A stretch of 64,000 nt of DNA from CAZVWJ01 sp964631325 (lineage in GTDB: Bacteria; T1Sed10-126): positions 1 through 64,000 of the forward strand of contig CAZVWJ010000006.1 in NCBI GenBank assembly GCA_964631325.1. Reading direction: 5' to 3'. This document shows, one piece after another, positions 1-9,481 of the stretch (its first letter is position 1; the number at the start of each line of letters is the position of its first letter). The notes beneath the pieces are model-generated. The model saw nothing but the letters and a program-made list of their open reading frames with translations, had not been told where the DNA came from and ran no database searches. Both the position numbers and the translations under genes were made by a program.

Positions 1-120
1 GTATTCCTCAGGACTCAGGAAGAGTCCGTATTGAGGAATACATACCTCAGAGCAGCCGGGATGGCTGCGAGAATGAATCCGGAGAGTTATGTGTTCTTCG
101 ATAACAATCGCTCAATTTAG
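1..120 (+). CDS. C-terminal end of an unidentified protein (cut by window edge)
   Basis: An open frame enters at the left edge in frame 1 and stops with TAG at 118-120, giving 39 residues rich in Arg, Asn and aromatic residues (ending in FFDNNRSI). It reads like a real protein end rather than random translation, but I do not recognise the family. A lipoprotein gene follows 153 bp downstream on the same strand, so the two may share a transcript. The call rests only on the open frame and its composition. Confidence 0.35.
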   Translation, partial: VFLRTQEESVLRNTYLRAAGMAARMNPESYVFFDNNRSI

Positions 121-152
121 GTAACAACTGATGAGTTCACTGCAAAAAGTCT

Positions 153-198
153 CCTCGTCCCTGGTGGGAGGCCTGTCCTGCGTACGCCAGGGAATGAG
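153..198 (+). other. Stem-loop in the leader of the lipoprotein gene
   Basis: TCCCTGG at 158-164 pairs perfectly with CCAGGGA at 187-193. With one bulge the stem extends to about 11 pairs (CTCGTCCCTGG against CCAGGGAATGAG). It lies 80 bp upstream of the TTG start at 274. There is no U-tract, so it is not a standard terminator, and I could not match it to a riboswitch class. Confidence 0.35.
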
Positions 199-273
199 TC
201 TTACAGGGGGTATGATTAGCTGTTACGGGGGGACGCTAAACAATTACAATCTTCTTAAAGGAGCGAGCAGAAA

Positions 274-1041
274 TTGCGAAAAATTTGTTTACTATTTTGC
301 TGCTCAATAGTGATTCCCATTGTCTTTTTTGGTTGTGCTACTACGGGGTTGGGTGAATTTCCCCGGTTGGCTTCAAAGTATCGCGGGGGCAAATTAATTG
401 TTGCACCGGTTGCTGGACCGGTTTCTACCACTGCCAAAAAAAGACTGTTAAGTCGCTTACAAATTGCCCGATTACGACAGAGATTTGAGCGGGTTGACTT
501 TCTTGCCGCAAAACAATTCAGGCAATTTGGCTTTGACAAAGTAACTTACCCTCTGGCAGATTTTAATCTCGATACAGTCAGTAAAACAATTGATTCTGAT
601 TACTTACTCGCCCTGCAGATTGACCAGTTTCGGGAGGAAAGATTTGTTGCCCGGGAGACCGAGACTCTTTCGTATTCGCGCAACCGCAGTCGTGAGACTA
701 CTTTTACCAAGAACAGGGAAGTACCGGATACCTCCCCGCGCCAAACGGGATTATCGGATACTTCTACGGTTCCTGGTTTGGGAGTTGAGGCAGGTGTTGT
801 TACGACCAGGGAACACATCTATTCTACTGAAGAAATTCCGGTTAGCGAGACTAAAATCAGGGTAGTAATTTCAGTTTCTGCTTATTTTTATGACCTGCGA
901 AACCGTCAGTTGATCTGGCTGGGGAATCGGGTGGAAGAGGCTTCGGGAGAATTAGAATATGTTTCAGCCGTGGAGCTCAGGGAAACTGTTTTGTCCCGGA
1001 TCGCCCGGCGCTTAAGCTCAGCTCTTGCTCCGGGGGGATGA
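274..1041 (+). CDS. Predicted lipoprotein of unknown function
   Basis: A 255-residue protein with a short basic start (MRK), a hydrophobic stretch and a lipobox ending in FFGC, so Cys21 is the likely lipidated residue and the protein should be membrane-anchored outside the cytoplasm. The start is TTG at 274, preceded by a good ribosome site (AAAGGAGC). The rest has no motif I can name. The middle (about residues 120-180) is rich in Arg, Ser and Thr, and the end (about 190-255) looks like a compact alpha/beta domain. nfnA begins 5 bp downstream, so the two are probably cotranscribed, although no functional link is obvious. Confidence 0.7.
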   Translation: MRKICLLFCCSIVIPIVFFGCATTGLGEFPRLASKYRGGKLIVAPVAGPVSTTAKKRLLSRLQIARLRQRFERVDFLAAKQFRQFGFDKVTYPLADFNLDTVSKTIDSDYLLALQIDQFREERFVARETETLSYSRNRSRETTFTKNREVPDTSPRQTGLSDTSTVPGLGVEAGVVTTREHIYSTEEIPVSETKIRVVISVSAYFYDLRNRQLIWLGNRVEEASGELEYVSAVELRETVLSRIARRLSSALAPGG

Positions 1042-1046
1042 TTTGA

Positions 1047-1865
1047 TTGCATAAAATTATTGAGCGTGAAAAATTGGCCCCTGATATTTTTCGACTGCAG
1101 ATTAAAGCGCCCCGGGTAGCCCGGAAAGTTAAGCCCGGTCAGTTCATTGTTCTCCGGCTTGATGAAAAAGGTGAGCGGTTTCCCCTGACCGTCGTTGAAA
1201 AATTCCCCCAGCCCGGTGAAATAGTTATTATTGTTCAAGCAGTGGGTTACTCTACCACCCGTCTCGCTCAGATGAAGCCGGGCGAAGAAATCCTCGATAT
1301 TCTCGGTCCCCTTGGTCAGCCTACGGAAATTAAACAGTTCGGACGGGTTGCCTGCCTGGGCGGGGGAGTGGGAACGGCGCTAATCTATCCACTGACCCGC
1401 GCTTTTGCTGAGAGCGGTAACCGGGTTACTACATTTATTGGTGCTCAGTCCGGGGAAATGGTTATTCTTGAATCAGAATTGGAAGAATACAGCGAAGAAT
1501 TAATAGTCACCACGGATGACGGTAGTTATGGTCGGGCCGGATTTGTCACCGAAGCCCTGGCGGATCAACTCGACGCCGGTGAACACTTTGACCTGGTTTA
1601 TGCAATTGGCCCGGTCCCCATGATGCAGGCGGTTGCTGACTTGACCCGGTCGGAAGGGATCAAAACTATTGTCAGTCTCAATCCAATCATGGTTGATGGA
1701 ACCGGTATGTGCGGCGGCTGTCGGGTTACCGTGGGGGGCGAAGTTAAATTTGCCTGTATGGATGGCCCGGAGTTTGACGCCCACCAGGTTGACTTTGAGG
1801 AGCTCAAGGCCCGCCAGAATTTCTACAAAGAAGCCGAGCAGTGCAAACTCCAACAGCTCGAATAA
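1047..1865 (+). CDS. nfnA: NADH-dependent ferredoxin:NADP oxidoreductase, small subunit NfnA
   Basis: A 272-residue flavoprotein of the PyrK/ferredoxin-NADP reductase superfamily: an FAD-binding barrel (about 1-95), an NAD-binding domain starting near the GGGVGTALIYPL loop (about 105-210) and a C-terminal [2Fe-2S] site. Its ligand set appears to be Asp217, Cys222, Cys225 and Cys237. The Asp in place of the first Cys is the arrangement known for NfnA rather than PyrK. In known systems NfnAB couples NADH and reduced ferredoxin to make NADPH by electron bifurcation. The start is TTG at 1047, 5 bp after the lipoprotein stop. The partner nfnB follows, but after about 500 bp of repeat. SudB, a sulfide dehydrogenase subunit, is the close alternative name. 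Confidence 0.86.
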   Translation: MHKIIEREKLAPDIFRLQIKAPRVARKVKPGQFIVLRLDEKGERFPLTVVEKFPQPGEIVIIVQAVGYSTTRLAQMKPGEEILDILGPLGQPTEIKQFGRVACLGGGVGTALIYPLTRAFAESGNRVTTFIGAQSGEMVILESELEEYSEELIVTTDDGSYGRAGFVTEALADQLDAGEHFDLVYAIGPVPMMQAVADLTRSEGIKTIVSLNPIMVDGTGMCGGCRVTVGGEVKFACMDGPEFDAHQVDFEELKARQNFYKEAEQCKLQQLE

Positions 1866-2367
1866 ATAAATTAGCTCGCAGATAAACCCGTAATATAACG
1901 CAAAGGCGCAAAGTCGCAAAGAAATGCATTTGGAATTAATTAAATCCAGACAATCCAGTAAATCCGCGAGCCACCTACGGTGTTACGGGTTGCGCGTTAC
2001 GGGTTAGCCTCATCACGTAATCACGACATCACGCTATCACGATTTTAATCTGTGTATCCAGCACTTGGATGATATTTCAGTTACTGGTTCCTAGTTCCTG
2101 GTTGATAGTTAAATTCAAATTCTGTTTCAAAACCATTGGCTTCCCGAATCAAGCCCGGGAATGCCAATTGTAGTTGATGCCCCAATTCTACTAACATAGA
2201 TTAGTGCCGATCCGTGCAGATTCGTGGACTAAAAGATTTTGAACTTGACGTTATAATCTGTGTAATCCCTATAATCTGTGGATCCCGGTTTTGACCTTGA
2301 AGTTGAACTTGAATTACCAAATCCAAACAATCTGCGCCAATCCGCGAGCTACCTACGGTGTTATAAA
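1866..2367. repeat. Dispersed composite intergenic repeat, copy A1
   Basis: No gene is present. From about 1872 to 2300 the sequence is nearly identical to 6236-6660, with roughly ten differences and one small insertion. It is built from short near-repeated phrases such as CGCAAAGGCGCAAAG, CGTAATCACGACATCACG, GTGCAGATTCGTGGAC and ATAATCTGTGGATCC, which recur in shuffled order elsewhere in the window. It separates nfnA from nfnB and runs up to the nfnB start codon. Confidence 0.85.
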
Positions 2368-3765
2368 ATGAATCCGGAAGATGAGATTAAACCCCAGCAC
2401 ATGCAGCGGCGTTCTCCCGCGGAACGTTGTTCGGATTTTGAGGAAGTAGCCCTGGGTTACACTGAAGACCAGGCTCGGCTGGAAGCCCGCCGCTGTCTCC
2501 AGTGTGCTGAGCCAGCCTGCGTCGAGGGCTGTCCGGTCCGGGTCGATATCCCCGGTTTTATTGCTAAAATTGTTGAAGGGGATTACCTGGAAGCGGGGAG
2601 GGTTATCAAGCAAACTAACATTTTACCCTCCATCTGTGGCCGGGTCTGTCCCCAGGAAAATCAGTGCCAGGAACGTTGCGTTCTCGCCAATCAAGATAAA
2701 CCAATTTCTATTGGCGCCCTGGAAAGGTTTGCCGGTGACTACAGCCGGGAACAAGCGGACGAAGTTTTCGCCCCGGCTGGGGACGAAAAATCAGGCCGGG
2801 TTGCGGTGGTTGGTTCCGGGCCCGCCGGGTTAACCTGTGCCGCCGACCTCCTCCGGCTCGGTCACGAAGTAACCGTTTATGAAGCTTTTCACGAGCCGGG
2901 TGGAGTGCTTGTCTACGGTATTCCCCAGTTTCGGCTTCCCAATGAAATAGTCCGGGATGAAGTTGAAAATTTACGTGAAATGGGGGCTGAAATAAAATTG
3001 AACGTCCTGGTTGGAAGAACTGTTACCGTTGATGAGTTGCTTGGGCAACAGGGGTTTGATGCAGTATTTATCGGCGCCGGGGCCGGGACTCCGCTTTTTC
3101 TTAATATCCCCGGGGAAAATTTACCGGGAATATATTCCGCCAATGAATTTCTTACCCGGGTTAACTTGATGCGGGCTTACCGGGAAGATTTTGCTACTCC
3201 CCTCCGTGTTGGGAATAGAGTAGCCGTAATCGGGGGTGGAAACGTTGCCCTGGATTCGGCCCGTTCCGCTCTTCGGACCGGTGCGGACCACGTGCAAATA
3301 CTTTACCGCCGTTCCCGCGAACAAATGCCGGCCCGGCAGATGGAAATTGAACACGCCGAGCAGGAGGGAATTGACTTTCAGTTTTTAACCAATCCGGTTC
3401 GCTTTCTCGACAGCGAAAAAAATAAAGTTACTGCCGTTGAATGTCAAAAAATGAAACTCGGTGAGCCGGATGACTCGGGCCGTCCCCGGCCTCTTCCGGT
3501 TGAGGCCAGCAACCATCAATACGAGGTGGATACCGTGGTTGTCGCTATCGGTTCCCGTCCTAACCGGTTACTTGGCCAGACAACGGAAGATTTAGAAACA
3601 GACGACTGGAACACCGTTGAAGTTGACGAGGAAACAGGAGAAACTACAAAAGATGGAGTTTTTGCCGGGGGGGATGTGACTACCGGTTCGGCCACCGTGA
3701 TCGCCGCGATGGGCGCCGCCCGCCGCAGCGCCCGCGCAATTGACACCTATATTAAACAAAATTAA
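2368..3765 (+). CDS. nfnB: NfnB / glutamate synthase small-chain-type flavoprotein
   Basis: A 465-residue iron-sulfur flavoprotein. The N-terminal region carries Cys clusters for two [4Fe-4S] centres (RRCLQCAEPACVEGCPV, then CGRVCPQENQCQERC). Next come an FAD Rossmann motif (VAVVGSGPAGLTCA, about residue 145) and a second NAD(P) motif (VAVIGGGNVALDSAR, about 290). Length and layout match NfnB, and the NfnA partner upstream supports that over a stand-alone GltD. The frame is open from 2278, but residues before the ATG at 2368 are translated repeat, and known family members start at an equivalent MNP. No convincing ribosome site is visible, because the repeat occupies that position. Confidence 0.87.
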   Translation: MNPEDEIKPQHMQRRSPAERCSDFEEVALGYTEDQARLEARRCLQCAEPACVEGCPVRVDIPGFIAKIVEGDYLEAGRVIKQTNILPSICGRVCPQENQCQERCVLANQDKPISIGALERFAGDYSREQADEVFAPAGDEKSGRVAVVGSGPAGLTCAADLLRLGHEVTVYEAFHEPGGVLVYGIPQFRLPNEIVRDEVENLREMGAEIKLNVLVGRTVTVDELLGQQGFDAVFIGAGAGTPLFLNIPGENLPGIYSANEFLTRVNLMRAYREDFATPLRVGNRVAVIGGGNVALDSARSALRTGADHVQILYRRSREQMPARQMEIEHAEQEGIDFQFLTNPVRFLDSEKNKVTAVECQKMKLGEPDDSGRPRPLPVEASNHQYEVDTVVVAIGSRPNRLLGQTTEDLETDDWNTVEVDEETGETTKDGVFAGGDVTTGSATVIAAMGAARRSARAIDTYIKQN

Positions 3766-3893
3766 TCTTAAGACAGTCATTTTGCGCCTCCAACCGAAAT
3801 GAGGTTGTGGTGAGGTTAGATAATTCTGTACAATAATCCGCGAGCTGTCCCACGTTATATCCGTTCGATTTTTAAGCAAGTGAGGAGTTATTA

Positions 3894-6197
3894 GTGAAAG
3901 GGAAAAATCGATTGGAGGAGATCATCGAGGTTCTGCGTTCGCAACTATCTGGGCCCGTTTCCGTGGCAAAGTGGTCGGCTTCGCTTCCTTCTGATCTTAG
4001 TCCGCCCGGTGATGGTTCGCCCGCCGAGTCCTGGAACCGGCTCGCTCATACGCTGGAGAACTATGAAAATACCGGTGAAACTGAATTTTTGTGGCAGGCT
4101 GCCGGTGAACTTCAGCCGCTGGTTAAGTGGTATTTAAATCGCCCGGTTACTCTCCTTTCCGGAATCGGAAAGAAACGGGCCGAAGCCCTTGAAAACCTGG
4201 AGATACAAAAGCTCGCTGACCTGCTTTTCCACTTCCCCCGGGCTTATACTGACCGTCGTTACGTCGATGATATTAGTGATGTAACCCAGGAAAAATATTA
4301 TACTCTTTACGGTGAAGTTCTTGCCACCGACGTAACCCGGGGGCGCAACCCACGCTTTGAAATAAGGCTGGGCGATGATACCGGATATATTCGTATTAAT
4401 TTTTGGAATCAAACTTATCTTTCCAATAAAATCAAGCCGGGGGATCGGCTCTTTTGCTATGGAAAAGCTGAGTTTTTCCGGGGTAATCCCCAGCTCAACA
4501 ACCCCGAGTTTGACCTGATTGAATCGTCTGACGAACTGGATTCTTCCCGCCGGCTGAAACCGGTCTATCCTTTAACCGAAGGTGTTTCTCAGCATCTGCT
4601 CCGGTCCTGGGTGAAAGAAGCAATTCAGCTCTGCCGCGGACTTTTCCTGGATGGTCTCCCGCCTGTGGTGCGGGAAAGCCAGTCCTTGCCACCGCTGGGC
4701 TGGAGCCTCCAACAGGTGCACCAACCGGAGACAAAAACTGCCCTGAACAAGGCCCGCCGCCGGCTTATTTTTGGTGAATTTTTCTTCTTTCAACTGATTT
4801 TTGCGCTCCATAACTGGCGCGTGGAATCAATCACTAAGGACCGTAATTATCCTGACACAAGTTGGCGGGACCGCTTTGTGGAGAACCTGCCGTTTGAGCT
4901 CACTGCTGATCAGCAGGAGGTCCTGGCTGAAATTGAGGCGGATCTCTGCACGGATTCTCCTGTTCATCGACTGCTCCAGGGAGATGTGGGCACGGGGAAA
5001 ACAGTGGTTGCGGCCGCCGCTTTACTGCGTGTCGCTGAAAATGGTTACCAGACGGCGTTTATGGCTCCTACCGAGGTTCTGGCCGAACAACATTTTTCTA
5101 ATTTAGAGTCTTATTTTGCTGGACTGCCCTGTGAAGTTAAACTGCTTACCGGGAGCCTTTCCAGGGCCGAAAAAGAACAAATCCAGGCCCGGGTCAACCG
5201 GGGTGAAATAGACCTGGTAGTCGGAACCCACGCCCTGGTCCAGGACCAGGTGGAATTTTCCAGCCTTGGTTTTGTGGTCATTGATGAACAGCACCGGTTC
5301 GGAGTCGAGCAACGGCGCTCCCTCCGGGAAAAAGGTCCGGAGGTGGATATGCTTATTATGTCCGCTACTCCAATCCCCCGGAGTCTGGCCTTAACCGTAT
5401 ATGGAGATCTTGATGTTAGTTCGCTGGAGGAATTTCCCGAGGAAGAAAGGGACATAGATACCCGGGTGTTTGCTAAAACTAAGCTTAACCGTCGTGATGT
5501 GTATAAACGGGTTAGACGTCTTGTTAAAAACGGCGGGCGTGCTTTTTTTATTTTTCCCGCCATTGAGGACAATGAAGAAACTGATTTAACGGCCGCTGAG
5601 ACCGCCTATCAAAAAGCGATGGAGTCGCATTTTTTCGAAAACATTGATCTCGGCCTGCTTCACGGCCAGATGGGCAGTGAACAAAAACAATCGGTAATGG
5701 AAAAATTTCGCCGCGGCGAAATTCAGCTCCTTTTTTCTACTACGGTTGTGGAAGTTGGAGTTGATGTTCCCGAGGCGAGCTGTCTTGTTGTCTTTGAAGC
5801 GGAACGATTTGGTCTCGCCCAGCTCCATCAACTGCGCGGCCGGATTGGTCGTGCCGGCCAGCAGGCTTACTGTTTTCTGCTGGTTAGCACTGACGTGGCT
5901 CCCGGATCCCGGGAACGCCTGGAGGTAATGGAGCAGACCGAAGACGGTTTTGAAGTTGCTCGCCGCGATCTCCGGTTTCGGGGTATCGGCGCTCCCACCG
6001 GTACACGCCAGTCGGGCCTGCAAGAGTTCAAACTGGGGAATATCTGGGATGATCGTGAACTAATGAAAAAAGCCCGCCGCGCGGCCGTGGACCTGGTCGA
6101 AAGATCGGCCGGCCTTGAATCCCCCGAATTAGTTCTCACCCGCGAAAAATTACACTCCGAATACGAAGAACAACTAAAATTCGCTCGAATCGGCTAA
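3894..6197 (+). CDS. recG: ATP-dependent DNA helicase RecG
   Basis: A 767-residue superfamily-2 helicase that remodels stalled replication forks and branched recombination intermediates. The N-terminal wedge/OB region (about 75-260) includes LSGIGKKRAEAL. The helicase core has Walker A GDVGTGKT (about 362-369), the DEQH box followed by RFGVEQR (about 463), the SATPIPR motif and the C-terminal helicase motif QLRGRIGRAGQQAYC. The start is GTG at 3894 with GAGGAG upstream. The length is somewhat above average because of an N-terminal leader of about 75 residues. It stands alone, with repeat-filled gaps on its downstream side. Confidence 0.97.
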   Translation: MKGKNRLEEIIEVLRSQLSGPVSVAKWSASLPSDLSPPGDGSPAESWNRLAHTLENYENTGETEFLWQAAGELQPLVKWYLNRPVTLLSGIGKKRAEALENLEIQKLADLLFHFPRAYTDRRYVDDISDVTQEKYYTLYGEVLATDVTRGRNPRFEIRLGDDTGYIRINFWNQTYLSNKIKPGDRLFCYGKAEFFRGNPQLNNPEFDLIESSDELDSSRRLKPVYPLTEGVSQHLLRSWVKEAIQLCRGLFLDGLPPVVRESQSLPPLGWSLQQVHQPETKTALNKARRRLIFGEFFFFQLIFALHNWRVESITKDRNYPDTSWRDRFVENLPFELTADQQEVLAEIEADLCTDSPVHRLLQGDVGTGKTVVAAAALLRVAENGYQTAFMAPTEVLAEQHFSNLESYFAGLPCEVKLLTGSLSRAEKEQIQARVNRGEIDLVVGTHALVQDQVEFSSLGFVVIDEQHRFGVEQRRSLREKGPEVDMLIMSATPIPRSLALTVYGDLDVSSLEEFPEEERDIDTRVFAKTKLNRRDVYKRVRRLVKNGGRAFFIFPAIEDNEETDLTAAETAYQKAMESHFFENIDLGLLHGQMGSEQKQSVMEKFRRGEIQLLFSTTVVEVGVDVPEASCLVVFEAERFGLAQLHQLRGRIGRAGQQAYCFLLVSTDVAPGSRERLEVMEQTEDGFEVARRDLRFRGIGAPTGTRQSGLQEFKLGNIWDDRELMKKARRAAVDLVERSAGLESPELVLTREKLHSEYEEQLKFARIG

Positions 6198-6768
6198 AAT
6201 TTTATCGTTCCATGTTATATAATCCATTACACACAGCTCGCAGATAAACCCGTAATATAACGCAAAGGCGCAAAGTCGCAAAGAAATGCATTTGGAATTA
6301 ATTAAATCCAGATAATCCAGTAAATCCGCGAGCCACCTACGGTGTTACGGGTTGCGCGTTGTGGGTTACGGGTTAGTCTCATCACGTAATCACGACATCA
6401 CGCCATCACGATTTTAATCTGTGGATCCAGCACTTGGATGATATTTCAGTTACTGGTTCCTAGTTCTTGGTTGATAGTTAAATTCAAATTCTGTTTCAAA
6501 ACCATTGGCTTCCCGAATCAAGCCCGGGAATGCCAATTGTAGTTGATGCCCCAATTCTACTAACATAGATTAGTGCCGATCCGTGCAGATTCGTGGACTA
6601 AAAGATTTTGAACTTGACGTTATAATCTGTGTAATCCCCATAATCTGTGGATTCCGGTTTTGATTTTGAATTTGAAGTTTCCTCGTCACCTAGTCACTTA
6701 GTTACTTAGTCACGAGGTTCAACTGGAACTTGAATTAACTTAATCACTCTCACAATAGGAGCAATCCC
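6198..6768. repeat. Dispersed composite intergenic repeat, copy A2
   Basis: No gene apart from the glgB ribosome site at its end. 6236-6660 duplicates copy A1 (1872-2300) almost base for base. It then continues with a block containing a CCTCGT/ACGAGG inverted pair (about 6681-6717) that is also found in copy A3 near 9329-9363. The last 20 bp hold TAGGAG, the likely ribosome site of glgB. Confidence 0.85.
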
Positions 6769-8970
6769 ATCGAGACACTACTCAAGACTGAACAGGTTGA
6801 AGCCATAGTTAACGCCGATATCCACGACCCTTTTTCCGTGCTCGGTCTGCATCCCCGTTCCGACGGTGGTTTCCGCCTGAATGCTTTTCTGCCGGATGCC
6901 CGCCGCGCTCTTGTCCTTCCGGAAAACGATGAACTAAAACCCGAGGAAATGACCAGGGTCCACTCCGACGGCCTCTATGAAGCACATTTTTCCCCGGGAA
7001 GCGATATGTTTCGCTATCGACTCTGGCTGGAAAATCACCAGGGAACTGAGCGGGAATTTTATGATCCCTATCAGTTTGACCCGGTCCTTACGGATTTTGA
7101 GCTTCACCTGTTAGGGGAGGGAAAAAATTACGAAGTCTACAATACTCTCGGTTGTCATTCCCGCAAGTTAGCCGGAATCCACGGTTATACTTTTGCCGTC
7201 TGGGCGCCAAACGCCGACCGAGTCAGTGTGGTCGGTGATTTTAATAGCTGGGACGGTCGCCGTAGTATGATGCGCTGCCGGGGAGATTCCGGAATTTGGG
7301 AGCTATTTTTGCCAGAGCTGGTTGAAGAGGATAATTATAAATATGAGATCCGGACAAAAGAAGGAGAACTGTTAGAAAAGGCTGACCCTTTTGCTTTTTG
7401 TTCTGAACTTCGCCCCAAAACTAGCTCAGTGGTTTATTCGCTTCCCGATTATAAGTGGGAAGATAAAAAGTGGATGGAACAGCGGCGCAATTCCGACGCC
7501 CACGAACAGCCGGTTTCGGCTTACGAAGTTCACCTGCAGTCCTGGCGCCGGACGGAATCAGGTGAAATGATTGGTTATCGTGAAATGGCCCACCAGCTTG
7601 TTGATTATCTGGCGGATATGAATTATACGCACGTGGAATTAATGCCCGTGCTCGAACATCCGCTGGACGAGTCCTGGGGTTACCAGGTAACCGGCTTTTA
7701 CGCTCCCACCCGTCGCCTCGGTGACCCCGAAGATTTTATGTATTTCGTTGATTACCTCCACCAGCACGGTTTTGGCGTTCTGCTCGACTGGGTCCCCGGC
7801 CATTTTCCCGACGACGCCCATGGTCTGGCCGAGTTTGACGGCACCTGTCTTTACGAATATCCCGATCCCCGCAAAGGCTATCATCCCGACTGGGAGACCT
7901 GTGTGTTTAACTACTGCCGCAATGAAGTCCGCAATTTTTTGATCGGCAACGCCCTCTTCTGGCTTGACCGTTACCATATCGACGGCCTCCGGGTCGATGC
8001 CGTTGCTTCAATGCTTTACCTTGACTACAGTCGGGATGACGGGGAGTGGCTCCCTAATAAATACGGCGGTCGGGAAAATCTCGAGGCTATTTCTTTCCTT
8101 CGCGAACTTAACGAAGTCACCCACGAACAGTTCCCCGGCGCCCTCATGATTGCCGAGGAGTCCACTGACTGGGGCGGCGTCACCCGGCCCGTCTACGCCG
8201 GTGGGCTCGGCTTTGATTTCAAGTGGAACATGGGCTGGATGCACGACACCCTCGATTACTTTAGCAAGGATCCCGTCCACCGCAAGTATCACCACAACAG
8301 CATTTCTTTTATGCTCTATTACGCTTTCCAGGAGAATTTCATGCTCGTCCTCTCCCACGACGAGGTTGTTCACCTGAAAAAGAGTTTGCTGGAGAAGATG
8401 CCCGGCGACGACTGGCAGAAATTTGCCAACCTCAGGCTACTCTACGGTTTTCAAACTGCCCACCCCGGCAAGCAACTGCTGTTTATGGGGGGCGAGTTCG
8501 GCCAGCGCCAGGAGTGGCGTTCCAACCAGAGTCTCGACTGGCACCTGCTGGAGCACGTCTCACACTCCACGCTCCAGGATTTTGTTGCCCGTCTGAACGA
8601 ATTTTACCGCGACAATGAATTGCTCTGGAAATATGATTTTGACGGCCGCGGTTTCGAGTGGATAGATTTCAAAGATTCCGAAAATAGCGTAATTAGCTTC
8701 ATTCGCAGGCATCCGGAAACCGGTGAACACTTCGTATTCACCTTTAATTTTACCCCGGTCCCCCGTGAAAATTATCGTCTCGGCGTCCCTACCGCCAAAA
8801 ATTACGAGGAAATTTTAAACAGCGACGCCAACCGCTATTGGGGCAGTGGCGTCCGCAACGAAGGAAACTTAGCACCGGAGGAGAAGAGCTGGCACGGCCA
8901 CTCCCAATCGCTCACCCCGACCCTCCCCCCTTTAGGTTTTATTGTCCTTAAACCGGAAAAAAATGAATAA
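6769..8970 (+). CDS. glgB: 1,4-alpha-glucan branching enzyme GlgB
   Basis: A GH13 branching enzyme of 733 residues when read from 6769. It introduces alpha-1,6 branches in glycogen. N-terminal CBM48-type domains (about 20-220; AVWAPNADRVSVVGDFNSWDG) are followed by the catalytic barrel with nucleophile region GLRVDAVASMLYLD, acid region MIAEESTDW and the LSHDEVVHLKKS motif, then a C-terminal beta domain. The first ordinary start codon (GTG 6838) would remove the conserved DPFSVLG segment. The frame upstream is open only to 6739 and contains no ATG, GTG or TTG. An ATC at 6769 sits 7 nt after AGGAG, so I take that as the start. A point change or sequencing error from ATG is the alternative. Confidence 0.94.
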   Translation: METLLKTEQVEAIVNADIHDPFSVLGLHPRSDGGFRLNAFLPDARRALVLPENDELKPEEMTRVHSDGLYEAHFSPGSDMFRYRLWLENHQGTEREFYDPYQFDPVLTDFELHLLGEGKNYEVYNTLGCHSRKLAGIHGYTFAVWAPNADRVSVVGDFNSWDGRRSMMRCRGDSGIWELFLPELVEEDNYKYEIRTKEGELLEKADPFAFCSELRPKTSSVVYSLPDYKWEDKKWMEQRRNSDAHEQPVSAYEVHLQSWRRTESGEMIGYREMAHQLVDYLADMNYTHVELMPVLEHPLDESWGYQVTGFYAPTRRLGDPEDFMYFVDYLHQHGFGVLLDWVPGHFPDDAHGLAEFDGTCLYEYPDPRKGYHPDWETCVFNYCRNEVRNFLIGNALFWLDRYHIDGLRVDAVASMLYLDYSRDDGEWLPNKYGGRENLEAISFLRELNEVTHEQFPGALMIAEESTDWGGVTRPVYAGGLGFDFKWNMGWMHDTLDYFSKDPVHRKYHHNSISFMLYYAFQENFMLVLSHDEVVHLKKSLLEKMPGDDWQKFANLRLLYGFQTAHPGKQLLFMGGEFGQRQEWRSNQSLDWHLLEHVSHSTLQDFVARLNEFYRDNELLWKYDFDGRGFEWIDFKDSENSVISFIRRHPETGEHFVFTFNFTPVPRENYRLGVPTAKNYEEILNSDANRYWGSGVRNEGNLAPEEKSWHGHSQSLTPTLPPLGFIVLKPEKNE

Positions 8971-9481
8971 CGTCCACGCGTGGACCGAAGGCATGAAGTA
9001 AAGAAGTAATTGAGTGAAGAAATAATTAAGTGATTGAGCGATTGAGTAAACCCGAAATACTTAAACCCGAAGCTGGCTCACCGGCGAACGCGGATTTTTA
9101 TAAAAACTAATCTGTGGATCCCGAACTTGAATGATATTTCAGTTACCTGTTGCTGGTTCCTCGTTCCTGGTTGATAGTTAAATTCAAAATCTTAAGATAA
9201 TAACGCTAACATAGATTAGTGCCGATTCGTGCAGATTCGTGGACTAAAAGATTTTGAACTTGACGTTATAATCTGTGTAATCCCCATAATCTGTGGATCC
9301 AGCACTTGTACTTGAATTTGAAGTTTCCTCGTTACCTCGTAACTTAGTTACTTAGTCACGAGGTTCAACTGGAACTTGAATTACCAAATCCAAACAATCT
9401 GCGCCAATCCGCGAGCTAATTTAGGTCTTGACCTTGAATTTGACGTTGAATTAAACATTCTTTCCCGAGGTGAAAAAAACA
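8971..9481. repeat. Dispersed composite intergenic repeat, copy A3
   Basis: No gene is present. After an AAG/TGA-rich stretch (9000-9060), 9110-9450 repeats parts of copies A1 and A2: the CTGGTTCCT..TTGATAGTTAAATTC phrase, the CGTGCAGATTCGTGGAC block, the ATAATCTGTGGATCC block and the CACGAGGTTCAACTGG block, with an internal deletion relative to A1. The final bases hold CCGAGGTGA, the ribosome site of the next gene. Confidence 0.75.

Noticed and set aside
128..175. CTGATGA sequence resembling a hammerhead ribozyme core
   Set aside because: The second conserved core (CGAAA) and the flanking stems are not found at suitable positions.
131..310. Open frame of 59 codons overlapping the lipoprotein start
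   Set aside because: No ribosome site, no protein-like composition, and it overlaps the well-supported lipoprotein gene in another frame.
2278..2367. N-terminal extension of NfnB
   Set aside because: It is a translation of the dispersed repeat; the same bases occur in other gaps, and the known NfnB start aligns with ATG 2368.
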